A DNA stretch of 39,213 nucleotides from JAIVGV01 sp035295985 (lineage in GTDB: Bacteria; Acidobacteriota; Blastocatellia; Pyrinomonadales; Pyrinomonadaceae): the NCBI GenBank assembly GCA_035295985.1, contig DATHBT010000133.1, positions 1 to 39,213 on the forward strand. Direction: 5' to 3'. The notes below the pieces were generated by a model, which saw only the letters and a list, made by a program, of their open reading frames with translations, had not been told where the DNA came from and searched no databases. Numbering within the stretch: position 1 is the stretch's first letter; each line of letters starts with the position of its first letter. This document shows positions 1 through 9,000 of this stretch, piece after piece. Position numbers and translations under genes: made by a program.

Positions 1-189
1 AACGACCGACGGCTGACGATCTTCACGACCAACTACGGGGACGCGCGCCGCCAGCCTGCGGACGAGACGCTAGAAGACCGGGTCGGCGTGCGGCTGAGGA
101 GCCGCCTCTTCGAGATGTGCCGCACCGTGCAGGTCGACGGCAAGGACTACCGAAGAAGGTTCGACGTTTGCGAGAATGCCTCGCAGTGA
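1..189 (+). CDS. DnaC-like helicase loader / IstB-like ATPase, C-terminal fragment
   Basis: The frame is open from the first base and stops at 187-189, giving 62 residues; the 5' part lies outside the window. The readable protein contains RLTIFTTNY, then LEDRVGVRLRSRLFEMC and DGKDYRR. In DnaC/IstB-type AAA+ ATPases the first segment is the sensor-1 strand (I-x-T-T-N) and the second is the arginine-rich region near the C-terminus. Chromosomal loaders of this type deliver the replicative helicase DnaB to DNA. I favour a DnaC-like chromosomal loader over IS21 IstB because of the R-L-R-S-R-L-x-E-M-C motif; this is from memory of the family. Nothing downstream is co-oriented within 450 bp, so it ends its own transcription unit. 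Confidence 0.75.
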   Translation, partial: NDRRLTIFTTNYGDARRQPADETLEDRVGVRLRSRLFEMCRTVQVDGKDYRRRFDVCENASQ

Positions 190-345
190 TTCGGTTAGTG
201 GCCGCTCGCCTCGATGAAGTCGCGCGTCGGGAGGGCGTTGATCTCGCAGCCCGCGCGCAGCGATTCGGCTTCGTCATGCTGTCGAAGATTAGCGGCCGCT
301 TGTTTCGGGCACTCCCCGTGCATACGAGGCTCTTTTACTTAACTT

Positions 346-364
346 GATTTAAGCACTCCCGTCC
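346..364. repeat. 19-bp inverted repeat, left copy (partner at 19141-19159)
   Basis: The sequence GATTTAAGCACTCCCGTCC here is the reverse complement of 19141-19159 at 18 of 19 positions. The pair lies about 18.8 kb apart and brackets the S8/DUF6603 operon and the SGRP gene pair. It could be a terminal inverted repeat of a mobile unit or two copies of a dispersed element. Confidence 0.6.
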
Positions 365-548
365 CTCAATAACATTGCATTCTTTCCGAAATGAGAATAT
401 TGTGCCGGTGTTCTCATGAAAGGTCGGTTTCTCACGAGCCTGCTGTCACCAACCTCGCCGAACCGAACCTGTAAATAAATCAAGCCCTGCGCCGATCATT
501 TCTTGTTGGATTTAAGCCGCGGAAAGGCGTCAATTCAGTGTCTGAGCC

Positions 549-571
549 CTCACGCGGCAGCGCCGCGTGAG
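549..571. promoter_or_regulatory. Perfect 10-bp stem, 3-nt loop hairpin in the operon leader
   Basis: CTCACGCGGC (549-558) and GCCGCGTGAG (562-571) are perfect reverse complements separated by AGC. It is followed by AAAAG rather than a T run, so it is not a classical intrinsic terminator on the plus strand. It sits about 90 bp before the S8 protease start and would be in the 5' leader if transcription starts in the AT-rich stretch upstream. A role in attenuation, mRNA stability or protein binding is inference. Confidence 0.5.
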
Positions 572-607
572 AAAAGATACGAGAGACATCGTTCTGATCA
601 ACGCGCT

Positions 608-628
608 GAAGTCTTCCCGATAGACTTC
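608..628. promoter_or_regulatory. 7-bp stem hairpin close to the S8 protease start
   Basis: GAAGTCT (608-614) and AGACTTC (622-628) form a perfect stem with a 7-nt loop, 19 bases before the GGAG ribosome-binding site (647-650). It may be a second leader structure. Weak evidence alone. Confidence 0.35.
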
Positions 629-657
629 TCTGTTTCGCCGAGTATCGGAGAACTCAC

Positions 658-2601
658 ATGGCAAGCGTCTGGGACAAAATCGACTCGGGACTGGCGATCA
701 TCTACGAAAACTTTCTGCGCGTGCGCGACCGAGGTGCCGCCAACGTGGCGGATGTCCACCCGGTGGTTGCCGAAGGCGGCAAGCTCCACGTGTCGCTGCG
801 CTACCGCGGAGACCTAGCCCCGGCCGAAAGCGCGGGTTTCGAGACGGTGTGGACTGACGGGAAGGGGCAGGCCACCGGGTCGTTGCGCCTCGAAGACCTG
901 CAAAGCATCGCCGACCAGCCAGAAGTCGTCACCATCCGCTACGGCACCGAGCCGCAGGTCGAACTGGACGTCAGCGTCCCGCAGATCAAGGCCAACCAGA
1001 TTTGGACTCTCGGCTCCAGCGGCACGTTCAGCGGCCAGACCGGGGCGGGAATCCTCATCGGGGTCATCGACACGGGCGTTGACATCCACCACAAGTTCCT
1101 CTGGAAGCAGACGATCCCCAACAACAAGACGCGCATCCTGCGGATCTGGGACATGGGGCTGATCAAGACGGGCGCGGAGAGTTCGCCGGACGTGGCCCTC
1201 CTCGACGCCGGGACGCCCGGCACTTACGGGGTCGAGTACACGGAGAAGCAGATCAACGACGTGATTCAGGGCGTGGCCGGCGCGATGCCGATCCGCCACC
1301 GCGACTGCTCCAGCCACGGCACGCACGTCGCCTCGACGGCGGCCGGCGACGGCCGCTTTAAATTCAAACTGGTCGGCGTCGCCCCCCGCGCCGATCTGGT
1401 CATCGTCAAGCTCCTCCACTTGGAGAATGAGCCGAAGGTGGGGGCGACGACCGTCTCCTTCGATCAGAGGGTCAAGGACGCCGTCACGTACATCCGCAAA
1501 CTCGCCGACGAGCTGGCGAAGCCGGCGGTCAAGCCGCTCGTCATCAACTACAGCATCGGGAACTCGTTGGGGCCGCACGACGGGTTGACGGAACAAGAAG
1601 ACTGGTTGGACAACGAGTTTCGCGACGCGGCCTCCGCCGGAAAGATCTTCGTGGTCTCGGCCGGCAACTCGGCGGGGAAGCGGCAGCACGCGCGGATCGA
1701 GTTTACGGCGGCCCGCTTGGTGATCGACGTGCCTTTCGAGTTGTTCGACTCGCGGGTGACGTTCAAGGAAGACGACAGCTGCACGTCCAAGAGCACCACC
1801 AAGACCCTCCTCATCGATTTCTACTACCCGAACGGCGGCGCCACCTTAACCGGCGAGCTGAAGCCCGAAGGCGAGGCGTCGTTCACGGCGGGGCCAGCCG
1901 TGGGCGGCGGCCCGGTCTCGGGCAGCTTCTCGGGGCGAAATTTCACGATGCTCCATTCGGTCGATACTGATAGCCTCATCAGCGGCACTGTCATCAGGCG
2001 GAATGAATTCTTGGTGAGCGTGCAGCCGCACTCGGTAAACAAGCACTTGACCGGGACGTACCGCGTCCGCCTGAAGGCCTCCGCGCCGATGACGGTACAC
2101 GCGTGGTGTTTCCAGTATCGCAAGCATGGGCTACGCCTCGCCCCCGACCCGCTGCCGGCCGGGGTGACTGCCGAAGATAAGTTCCTCGTTAACAGCCCCG
2201 GCAGCGCGACGAACCTGATCACGGTCGCGGCTTACGAACCCAACGCGCCGCTCGACGTAGCAAAATTTTCCTCGCGCGGGCCGCTCGCCCGCCACGGCGT
2301 CGGCGGGGCCGCGCCGGCCAAGCCCGACATCGGCGCGCCCGGCGTCGGGATTAAAGCCGCGCGCAGCCGCGACTCGTCGATTACGCCGGCCATCGAGTCC
2401 ACGTCGATGCAGGGCACGAGCATGGCCGCCCCGCACGTGGCCGGAGCCATCGCGCTCATGCTGCAAAAGTCCGCGACGCTGACGCCCTCTCAGGCCCGCG
2501 CGAAGTTACAGGCCAACGCCCTCAAGACTCCCGCCCCGGTCGCCGACGAGATCGGCGGCGGCCGTCTCGACGCGAAAAAGACCTTCGACAACACTCCCTA
2601 A
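658..2601 (+). CDS. Subtilisin-family (S8) serine peptidase, first gene of the operon
   Basis: The 647-residue protein has all catalytic elements of family S8: Asp138 in GVIDTGVD, His220 in SSHGTHVAS, oxyanion Asn337 in VVSAGNSAG and Ser588 in QGTSMAAPHVAGA. Between Asn337 and Ser588 lies an insert of about 150-170 residues rich in beta-strand pattern (about 345-500), probably a beta-sandwich as in several large subtilases. There is no Sec signal peptide: the N-terminus MASVWDKIDSGLAIIYENF is soluble, and about 100 residues precede the catalytic domain. The start at 658 is supported by GGAG at 647-650. The next gene begins 27 bp later, so the protease is likely made with the four giant proteins downstream; maturation of one of them is a plausible but unproven role. 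Confidence 0.93.
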   Translation: MASVWDKIDSGLAIIYENFLRVRDRGAANVADVHPVVAEGGKLHVSLRYRGDLAPAESAGFETVWTDGKGQATGSLRLEDLQSIADQPEVVTIRYGTEPQVELDVSVPQIKANQIWTLGSSGTFSGQTGAGILIGVIDTGVDIHHKFLWKQTIPNNKTRILRIWDMGLIKTGAESSPDVALLDAGTPGTYGVEYTEKQINDVIQGVAGAMPIRHRDCSSHGTHVASTAAGDGRFKFKLVGVAPRADLVIVKLLHLENEPKVGATTVSFDQRVKDAVTYIRKLADELAKPAVKPLVINYSIGNSLGPHDGLTEQEDWLDNEFRDAASAGKIFVVSAGNSAGKRQHARIEFTAARLVIDVPFELFDSRVTFKEDDSCTSKSTTKTLLIDFYYPNGGATLTGELKPEGEASFTAGPAVGGGPVSGSFSGRNFTMLHSVDTDSLISGTVIRRNEFLVSVQPHSVNKHLTGTYRVRLKASAPMTVHAWCFQYRKHGLRLAPDPLPAGVTAEDKFLVNSPGSATNLITVAAYEPNAPLDVAKFSSRGPLARHGVGGAAPAKPDIGAPGVGIKAARSRDSSITPAIESTSMQGTSMAAPHVAGAIALMLQKSATLTPSQARAKLQANALKTPAPVADEIGGGRLDAKKTFDNTP

Positions 2602-2628
2602 GGCGAAGCAACCGCCGCGGAGATTCCC

Positions 2629-5600
2629 ATGGCTGATCCGACCACGTCCGTGATCCAACTCGCCGCTTGGCTCGCCCGATCCGTCGGCGGCAGCGCCGCA
2701 CTGTTCGCAGACTTCACCAGCGAGTGGCTCGGGCTGCGCCTGCCCGACGCGGTCTTCCAGTCGCCGCAGGTGGAGTCGGCGCTGCGCGGCGCGGAGACGA
2801 CCGCGACCAAAGTAGGGGCGGCCGGCGAGAAGCTCGAAACCGAGGCCGCCTCCGGCGACGAGATCAAGATTCTCAGCGCGTTCCTCCAGTTGGGTGTCGC
2901 GCTCGTCGAGTTCACCGCCGCGCTCGACAACCTCGCGACGCGGGTGAAGGCCAACGTCACCACCGCCACCGTGCCCGACCCGGCGGCGCGGGCCGAGGCC
3001 GAGGACTTCGCCGAAGACCTCGCCGCGATCCTCACCCAAGCCATCCTCGCCTCGGCCGTCACCGATCAAGCGCCGCGGGTCGGCTTCGCCCTGCGATTGC
3101 TCGGCCTGCTCGACTGGGAGCGCGTGCCGAGGGATCCGGCCAACCCGCTCAGCCACGACCACGTGCGCCGAATCCTCAGGCTGAACCGCGTCGAGGGCCT
3201 GATCACCGATCCGGTGCAGCACTATAAGGACGTGTTCCGCTGGGGCGAGGACGATTTCAACCCGGCGAGCGTCTTCGACCTCTACAGCAGCTTTTGGGAC
3301 GAAGAGTTCGGCGTCGAGACCGGGGTGTCGGGCGGCGATCCTTTCCTTCGTCAGGGCTTCCTCACCATCGCCCGCGACCGCGCGACCAGCCCGCCGAGCC
3401 TAGCGCTCACGGCCACGGCGCAACTGGAAGAGAAGCTCGAAACGCGCATCCCCGTCAACGACAACTGGGGCTTCGGCGTCTCAAGCTCGCTGCTGTTGAT
3501 CGGTCTACTGACGGGCCGCGTCAGCCCGCCGCTGACCTTCTCGCTCAGCCCGCCCAGCGGCTCGATCACGGGCGAGCTGAGGGCGTTCTACAACCGCAAC
3601 CCGGAGGCCAGCCCGTTTGACATCCTCGGCGGCGTCGGCCTGCTCTCGATCTCGGCGGAGGATGTGAAGTTCGGGGTCGGCGCGAAGGCGAGCTGGGACG
3701 GAGCGACGACGGCGACGATCCAGCCGATCCTCTTCGCCGACGTCACGGGCGCGACCCTGCGGCTCGGCACCGGCGACGGCGACAGCTTCATCGGCAGCCT
3801 CCTCGCCAGCGCCGAGATCGAGGGCGAGTTCGATCTGGGGCTTGAGTGGACGCTCGGCGAGGGCCTGCGCGTCAAGGCGAGCGGCGGCGTTGAGATAGCG
3901 TTGCCGATCCACCGCGAGCTGGGGCCGATCACGCTCGAAACCCTCTACTTCCTCCTCAAGATCGCCAACGACGGCATGCTCTCGTTCGAGACGTCGGCAG
4001 CCATCACCGGCAAGCTCGGCCCGCTCTCCGCCTCAGTCGATCGCATCGGCGCGCAGCTCGACCTGCGGTTCGCCGAAGGCGCCGACGCCGACTTCGGCCC
4101 CTTCGACGTCGCGCTGAAGTTCAAGCCGCCGAACGGGATCGGCCTCGCCGTCGACGCGGGCGTGGTCAAGGGCGGCGGCTACCTCTACCTCGACTTCGAC
4201 AAGGGCGAGTACGCGGGCGCGCTGGAGTTGACCTTCAGCAACTTCCTGTCGCTCAAAGCCATCGGCCTGATCAACACGAAGATGCCCGGCGGGCAGCCTG
4301 GCTTCTCGCTCCTGATCATCATCACGGCCGAGTTCAGCCCCGGCTTCCAGCTGGGGTTCGGTTTCGTGCTGGCCGGCGTCGGTGGCCTGCTGGGTCTTAA
4401 CCGCGCGGTGCTGCTCGACGCGCTGGCGCAGGGCGTCAGGACGGGCGCGGCGAACAACATCTTGTTCCCGACCAACGTCGTCGAGAACGCGCCGAAGATC
4501 ATCAGCGACCTGAAGGCCATTTTCCCGCCCGAGCAGGGGGTCTTCCTGATCGGGCCGATGGCGAAGATCGGCTGGGGGACGCCCACGCTGATCAGCCTGT
4601 CGCTGGGGATCATCATCGAGATACCCGGCAATATCGTCATCCTCGGCCGGCTGCGCGTGAACCTCCCGACCGAGGACTCGCCTCTGGTGCTGCTCCAAGT
4701 CACCTTCATGGGGGCGATCGAGTTCGACAAGAGGCGCATCTGGTTCTTCGCGTCGCTCTTCGAGTCGCGCGTCCTCTTCATCACGCTCGACGGCGAGATG
4801 GGGCTGCTGATGGACTTCAGCGACAACCCCAATTTCGTGCTCTCAGTCGGCGGCTTCCACCCCAGCTACAGCGCCCCGCCGCTGCCCTTCCCGTCGCCGA
4901 AGCGGATCGCGCTCAACCTGATCAACGAGAGCTACGCGCGCGTCCGCGTCGAGGGCTACTTCGCCGTGACGACGAACTCGGTGCAGTTCGGATCGCGCAC
5001 GGAAGTGTTCTTCGGCTTCGACGTGCTCAGCGTCGAGGGGCACATCTCCTTCGACGCCCTGTTCCGGTTCTCGCCGCTCTACTTCATCATCGAGATGTCG
5101 TCCGGCTTCTCGGTCAAGGTCTTCGGCCTCGGCCTCTTCAGCGTGCGCCTGCGCGGCTCGCTCGAAGGGCCGGCGCCGTGGCGCATCCGCGGCACCGCGT
5201 CGATTTCCTTGCTGTTCTTCGACATCGACGTCGACGTCGACGAGACGTTCGGCGAGCGGAACGTTGACACGATAGCCCCCATCTCGGTGCTGCCGCTGCT
5301 GACGGCCGAAATCGAGAAGCCGGCCAACTGGGTGGCCGGGCTGCCGTCTTCGGGGCAGCTCTTCACGAACCTGCGCAAGCTCGACGCGGCCGCGGCGCTG
5401 GTGCTGCACCCGGTCGGGACGCTCAAGCTCGGCCAGCGGGCCGTGCCGCTCAACCTGAAGATCGACAAGGTCGGCAACCAGAAGGCGGCGGACGTCAACG
5501 AGCTGAAGCTCGAAGTGACGTCCGCCGGCCTGACGGCCGCGGGGAGAACGCGCGAGTCGTTCGCGCGCGCGCAGTTTCAGGACATGGACGACGCCCGCAA

Positions 5601-6045
5601 GCTCTCCAGCCCGTCGTTCGAGAAGTTAGACAACGGCGTCGAGCTGAGCGCGGCCGCAGGGCAGTGGGCGGCGGGGCCGGCCGCCGACCGCAACGTCCGC
5701 TACGAGACGATCATCCTCGACACCGCGCTCGAACCGCTGCGGGTTCGCTTCTTCGAGTTCTGGGCGAGCCTGTTCTCCCACTTCCAGAAGGGCGCGGCCG
5801 TCTCCTACGCGCACAACTCGCTGGCGCGGGAGAAACTGACCCAGCCCTTCGCGGACAAGGTGGAGCTGCCGGGGGCCAGTTACGTCGTAGCGTTCACCTC
5901 CGACAACAAGAGCGTCGGTCAGGCGAGCGTCTTCGGCAGCCAGGCGGAGGCGGAGATGTACTCGGCTCAGTTGGTGGGCCAAGACCCGACCCTGTTCGAC
6001 TCGCTGCACGTGATCCCGGCGACGGAGGTGAACACCAGCTTATGA
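2629..6045 (+). CDS. DUF6603-type large all-beta protein, function unknown
   Basis: A 1138-residue protein. Residues about 1-220 are mostly helical; about 240-900 consist of many alternating hydrophobic/polar strands of similar length, such as GGYLYLDFDKGEYAGALEL, with glycine-rich turns. A hydrophobic glycine-rich helical stretch (about 570-610, GFVLAGVGGLLGLNRAVLL) interrupts it. The region around 640-870 (GPMAKIGWGTP, IEIPGNIVILGRLRVNLP, GGFHPSYSAPP) matches my memory of DUF6603, a family without known function. The last 240 residues look like a separate domain. No signal peptide. Repetitive amphipathic strands suggest a long beta-sheet or groove; lipid or hydrophobic-polymer binding would be speculation. 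Start at 2629 has GGAG upstream; the stop codon overlaps the next start by 4 bp (ATGA), which implies translational coupling. Confidence 0.75.
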   Translation: MADPTTSVIQLAAWLARSVGGSAALFADFTSEWLGLRLPDAVFQSPQVESALRGAETTATKVGAAGEKLETEAASGDEIKILSAFLQLGVALVEFTAALDNLATRVKANVTTATVPDPAARAEAEDFAEDLAAILTQAILASAVTDQAPRVGFALRLLGLLDWERVPRDPANPLSHDHVRRILRLNRVEGLITDPVQHYKDVFRWGEDDFNPASVFDLYSSFWDEEFGVETGVSGGDPFLRQGFLTIARDRATSPPSLALTATAQLEEKLETRIPVNDNWGFGVSSSLLLIGLLTGRVSPPLTFSLSPPSGSITGELRAFYNRNPEASPFDILGGVGLLSISAEDVKFGVGAKASWDGATTATIQPILFADVTGATLRLGTGDGDSFIGSLLASAEIEGEFDLGLEWTLGEGLRVKASGGVEIALPIHRELGPITLETLYFLLKIANDGMLSFETSAAITGKLGPLSASVDRIGAQLDLRFAEGADADFGPFDVALKFKPPNGIGLAVDAGVVKGGGYLYLDFDKGEYAGALELTFSNFLSLKAIGLINTKMPGGQPGFSLLIIITAEFSPGFQLGFGFVLAGVGGLLGLNRAVLLDALAQGVRTGAANNILFPTNVVENAPKIISDLKAIFPPEQGVFLIGPMAKIGWGTPTLISLSLGIIIEIPGNIVILGRLRVNLPTEDSPLVLLQVTFMGAIEFDKRRIWFFASLFESRVLFITLDGEMGLLMDFSDNPNFVLSVGGFHPSYSAPPLPFPSPKRIALNLINESYARVRVEGYFAVTTNSVQFGSRTEVFFGFDVLSVEGHISFDALFRFSPLYFIIEMSSGFSVKVFGLGLFSVRLRGSLEGPAPWRIRGTASISLLFFDIDVDVDETFGERNVDTIAPISVLPLLTAEIEKPANWVAGLPSSGQLFTNLRKLDAAAALVLHPVGTLKLGQRAVPLNLKIDKVGNQKAADVNELKLEVTSAGLTAAGRTRESFARAQFQDMDDARKLSSPSFEKLDNGVELSAAAGQWAAGPAADRNVRYETIILDTALEPLRVRFFEFWASLFSHFQKGAAVSYAHNSLAREKLTQPFADKVELPGASYVVAFTSDNKSVGQASVFGSQAEAEMYSAQLVGQDPTLFDSLHVIPATEVNTSL

Positions 6046-9000
6046 GCACACCCATCGCGGCCTACACTTTCCTCTCCTGGGTCCGGCAGGGCCTCGGCGT
6101 GCAGACGCAGAACGCGCCGGCCGGGCGGGTGCGCGGCGCGATCACCGTGGGCGTCACCGTCCGCGGCAAGCCGGTCGGCGGCGGCAGCGACCAGACCGCC
6201 TCGGTCTCGCGGCAGGTCGAGCTGTACGGCCCCGGCGACGTGATCGGGATCGACTCGCGGGCCATCTTCAGGACCGAGCCGCGCCACTGGATCACTAACT
6301 TCGAGGCCAACTACCTGCCGTTCGTCGAGTTCTACGACGAGGACTTCCCGTGGCGCTACACGCCGGCCGCGCCGTCGCCCGATCAGAAGAGGCTGACGCC
6401 GTGGCTGACGCTCGTCGTCCTGGAGGAGAGCGAGTTCGAGGAGGGCGGCAACGTCCTGAACCGGCCGCTGCCCTTCATCAAAGTCGCGGACACGGCGGCC
6501 AAGTTCCCGCCGGCCGAGGAGCTGTGGGCTTGGGCGCACGTCCACATGAACACGGGGCTGGCGGGCGTCGGGCTCGACGACACCGCGGCGCTCGCCGGCC
6601 GCGTCGCCAGCGTCGTCGTCGGGGATCGCGACGCGGCGTACTCGCGCCTGCTGTGCCCTCGCGCCTTGAAGGCCAACACCGGCTATCACGCTTTCGTGAT
6701 CCCGACGTTCGAGACCGGGCGGCAGGCGGGCGTCGGCGTCGCCGATCCGAGCGCGCCGGCCGCGACGACGGTCGCTTGGGCGGACCCGGCCGTGCAGGAG
6801 TTCCCCTACTACCACCGCTGGTACTTCCGCACGGGGACGGTCGGCGACTTCGAGTACCTCGTGCGCCTGTTGCAGCCGAAGCCCTCAGACCCGCGCGTCG
6901 GAACCAGAGACATGGACGTGCAAGCGCCCGCGACGAGCCTGCCGGGCATCAGCGACGCGGAGCTGGGCGGCATCCTGCGCCTCGGCGGCGCGCTGCGCGT
7001 CCCTCTGGATATGATGGCCGAGGAGGACAGGGAAGAGTTCACGAAGTATGACGAGTGGGCGAAGCCGTTCCCGCACACGTTCCAGTCAAAGCTGGCCGAG
7101 TTCCTGAACCTGCCGGCCGACTACGAAGACGACGGAGCCGACGACGACGACCCGCTGATCGCGCCGCCGATCTACGGCCGCTGGCACGCGGCCGTGCGTC
7201 GCCTCCTCGACGGCGCGGTCGACCCGGACGAAGACCGCGAGCGCTGGCTGAACGAGTTGAACCTCGATCCGCGCTACCGCGTCGCCGCGGGCTTCGGCAC
7301 GTCTGTCGTGCAGCACAATCAGGAAGACTACATGGAGGCGGCTTGGAAGCAGGTCGGCGAGGTGCTGGCCGGCAACCAGAGAATCCGTTACGGGGTGATG
7401 GCCTTGGCAGCGAGCAACGCGCTGAACGCGAAGCACCTTCAGCCGACGCTCGAAGCCGCGCCGGAGCGCTACCTGACGGTCGCCGCGCCGGTGCACCGGC
7501 GAGTGCTCGCGCAGGGCCTCACCGTGCAGTTCCAGATGCAGGAGAGCACGCTGCCGCCTGCGGCCGTGTCGAAGACGATGCGGCAGGTGATGCGCCCGCG
7601 GTCGCGCGCGGTTAAACGATCCCGCCTGACGCCGGGGCAGGGCCTCGACAACCTCATCGCGCGGATCAACCGCGGCGAGGTGACTGCCGCCCCGCCGAAG
7701 ACCTTGCCGGACGCGCTGCCGACGCCGGAGAAGGTCGTCGGAGGGCTGAAGACGCCGGGCCTCTTGGGGCGACTGGTGGGCGCGGTGCTGGGGAACGTGT
7801 TCCTCCTGTGGCTGCCGCTGCTCGTGGCGCTGCTGATACTCGTCCTGCTCCTCTTGTTCGCGCCGCCGCTGTGGCCGCTCGGCGTGGCGCTGCTGGCGGC
7901 CGCCGCGCTGGCGACGCTGCTGCTGTGGCGTCTCGTCGTGCGCGCCCGCGCTCTCGACGCACTGCTGCCCGGCAACCAGACCCCGGAGGCGGTGGATCGG
8001 CTGCCGAAGAGTCCCGATTTCACAATCGGCGAGCCGGGCGCGGGCCGCGCGCCGACCATCGGCGGCGCGGACAGCGAGGAAGGCGTGCGGTTCAAGGGCG
8101 CGCTACGCAACGCCGCGCTGATCGATCAGGCCGAGGCCGCCATCCCCGTCAAGCAGCGCGGCCCGCTCGATCTCCCCGCCGTCGCGGGCGCGACGTTCGA
8201 GACCTTGCAGCCGGCCAACACCATCCCGGCGTGGACGCTGATGCACGTCCTGATTCCGGGGCGCATCCGCGCGCAGCTCGTCGAGGATTTCGGCGAGGTG
8301 ATGGTCTATCCGGAGATCGACCTGCCGATGTACGAGCCGCTGAAGAATATCTCGCCGGAGCTGTTCCTACCGAACATTCACCTGATCGAGCCGAACAGCA
8401 TCACCCTGCTCGAAACGAACCAGAAGTTCATCGAGGCCTACATGGTGGGCCTCAACCACGAGTTCGCGCGCGAGCTGCTGTGGCGCGAGTACCCGACCGA
8501 TCAGCGCGGCAGCTACTTCCGGCAGTTCTGGGACGTGCGCGACTTTCTGGCCGACGCCACGGTCAACCAAGAGGCGCTGCGCGAGAAGCTGCGCGACATC
8601 CCTGAGTTGCACACTTGGTCTGTGGAGAGCGATCTCGGCGATCACGATCACCGCGAGGCGCAGGGCGACAAGGAAGAGGAGGTGGTGCTCGTCATCCGCG
8701 GCGAGCTGCTGAAGAAGTACCCGACCGCCGTCATCTACGCCCACCGCGCGGCGTGGGAGCGCAAGCAGGACGGCTCGATAAACAAGGCCCTGCCGCGGCG
8801 GCTGGCCGATCTGAGCACGGCGCAGGCGGCCAACCCGCCGCGCGATCTCGTTAAGACACCGCTCTACGAGGCTAAAGTTGACCCGGACATTTACTTCTTC
8901 GGGTTCGACCTGACGGCCGAGACGGCGAAGGGCGGCACCATCCCGCCCGGCGGGACGGAAGAAGACCCCGGCTGGTTCTTCGTGATCAAGGAGCGGCCGG

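Larger units (their letters stand above)
190..657. other. Intergenic leader region upstream of the S8/DUF6603 operon
   Basis: No convincing gene was seen in these 468 bases. The stretch 330-500 is much more AT-rich than its surroundings, which fits a promoter region for the operon starting at 658, but I cannot fix -35/-10 boxes. It holds one copy of a 19-bp inverted repeat (346-364), a 7-bp inverted repeat ATGAGAA/TTCTCAT (391-397 and 411-417), and two stronger hairpins listed separately. Confidence 0.6.

Noticed and set aside
117..347. 76-codon plus-strand frame
   Set aside because: Overlaps the end of the DnaC-like gene in another frame and has no recognisable protein pattern or ribosome-binding site.
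814..1689. 291-codon minus-strand frame
   Set aside because: Antisense shadow of the S8 protease, which has all catalytic motifs.
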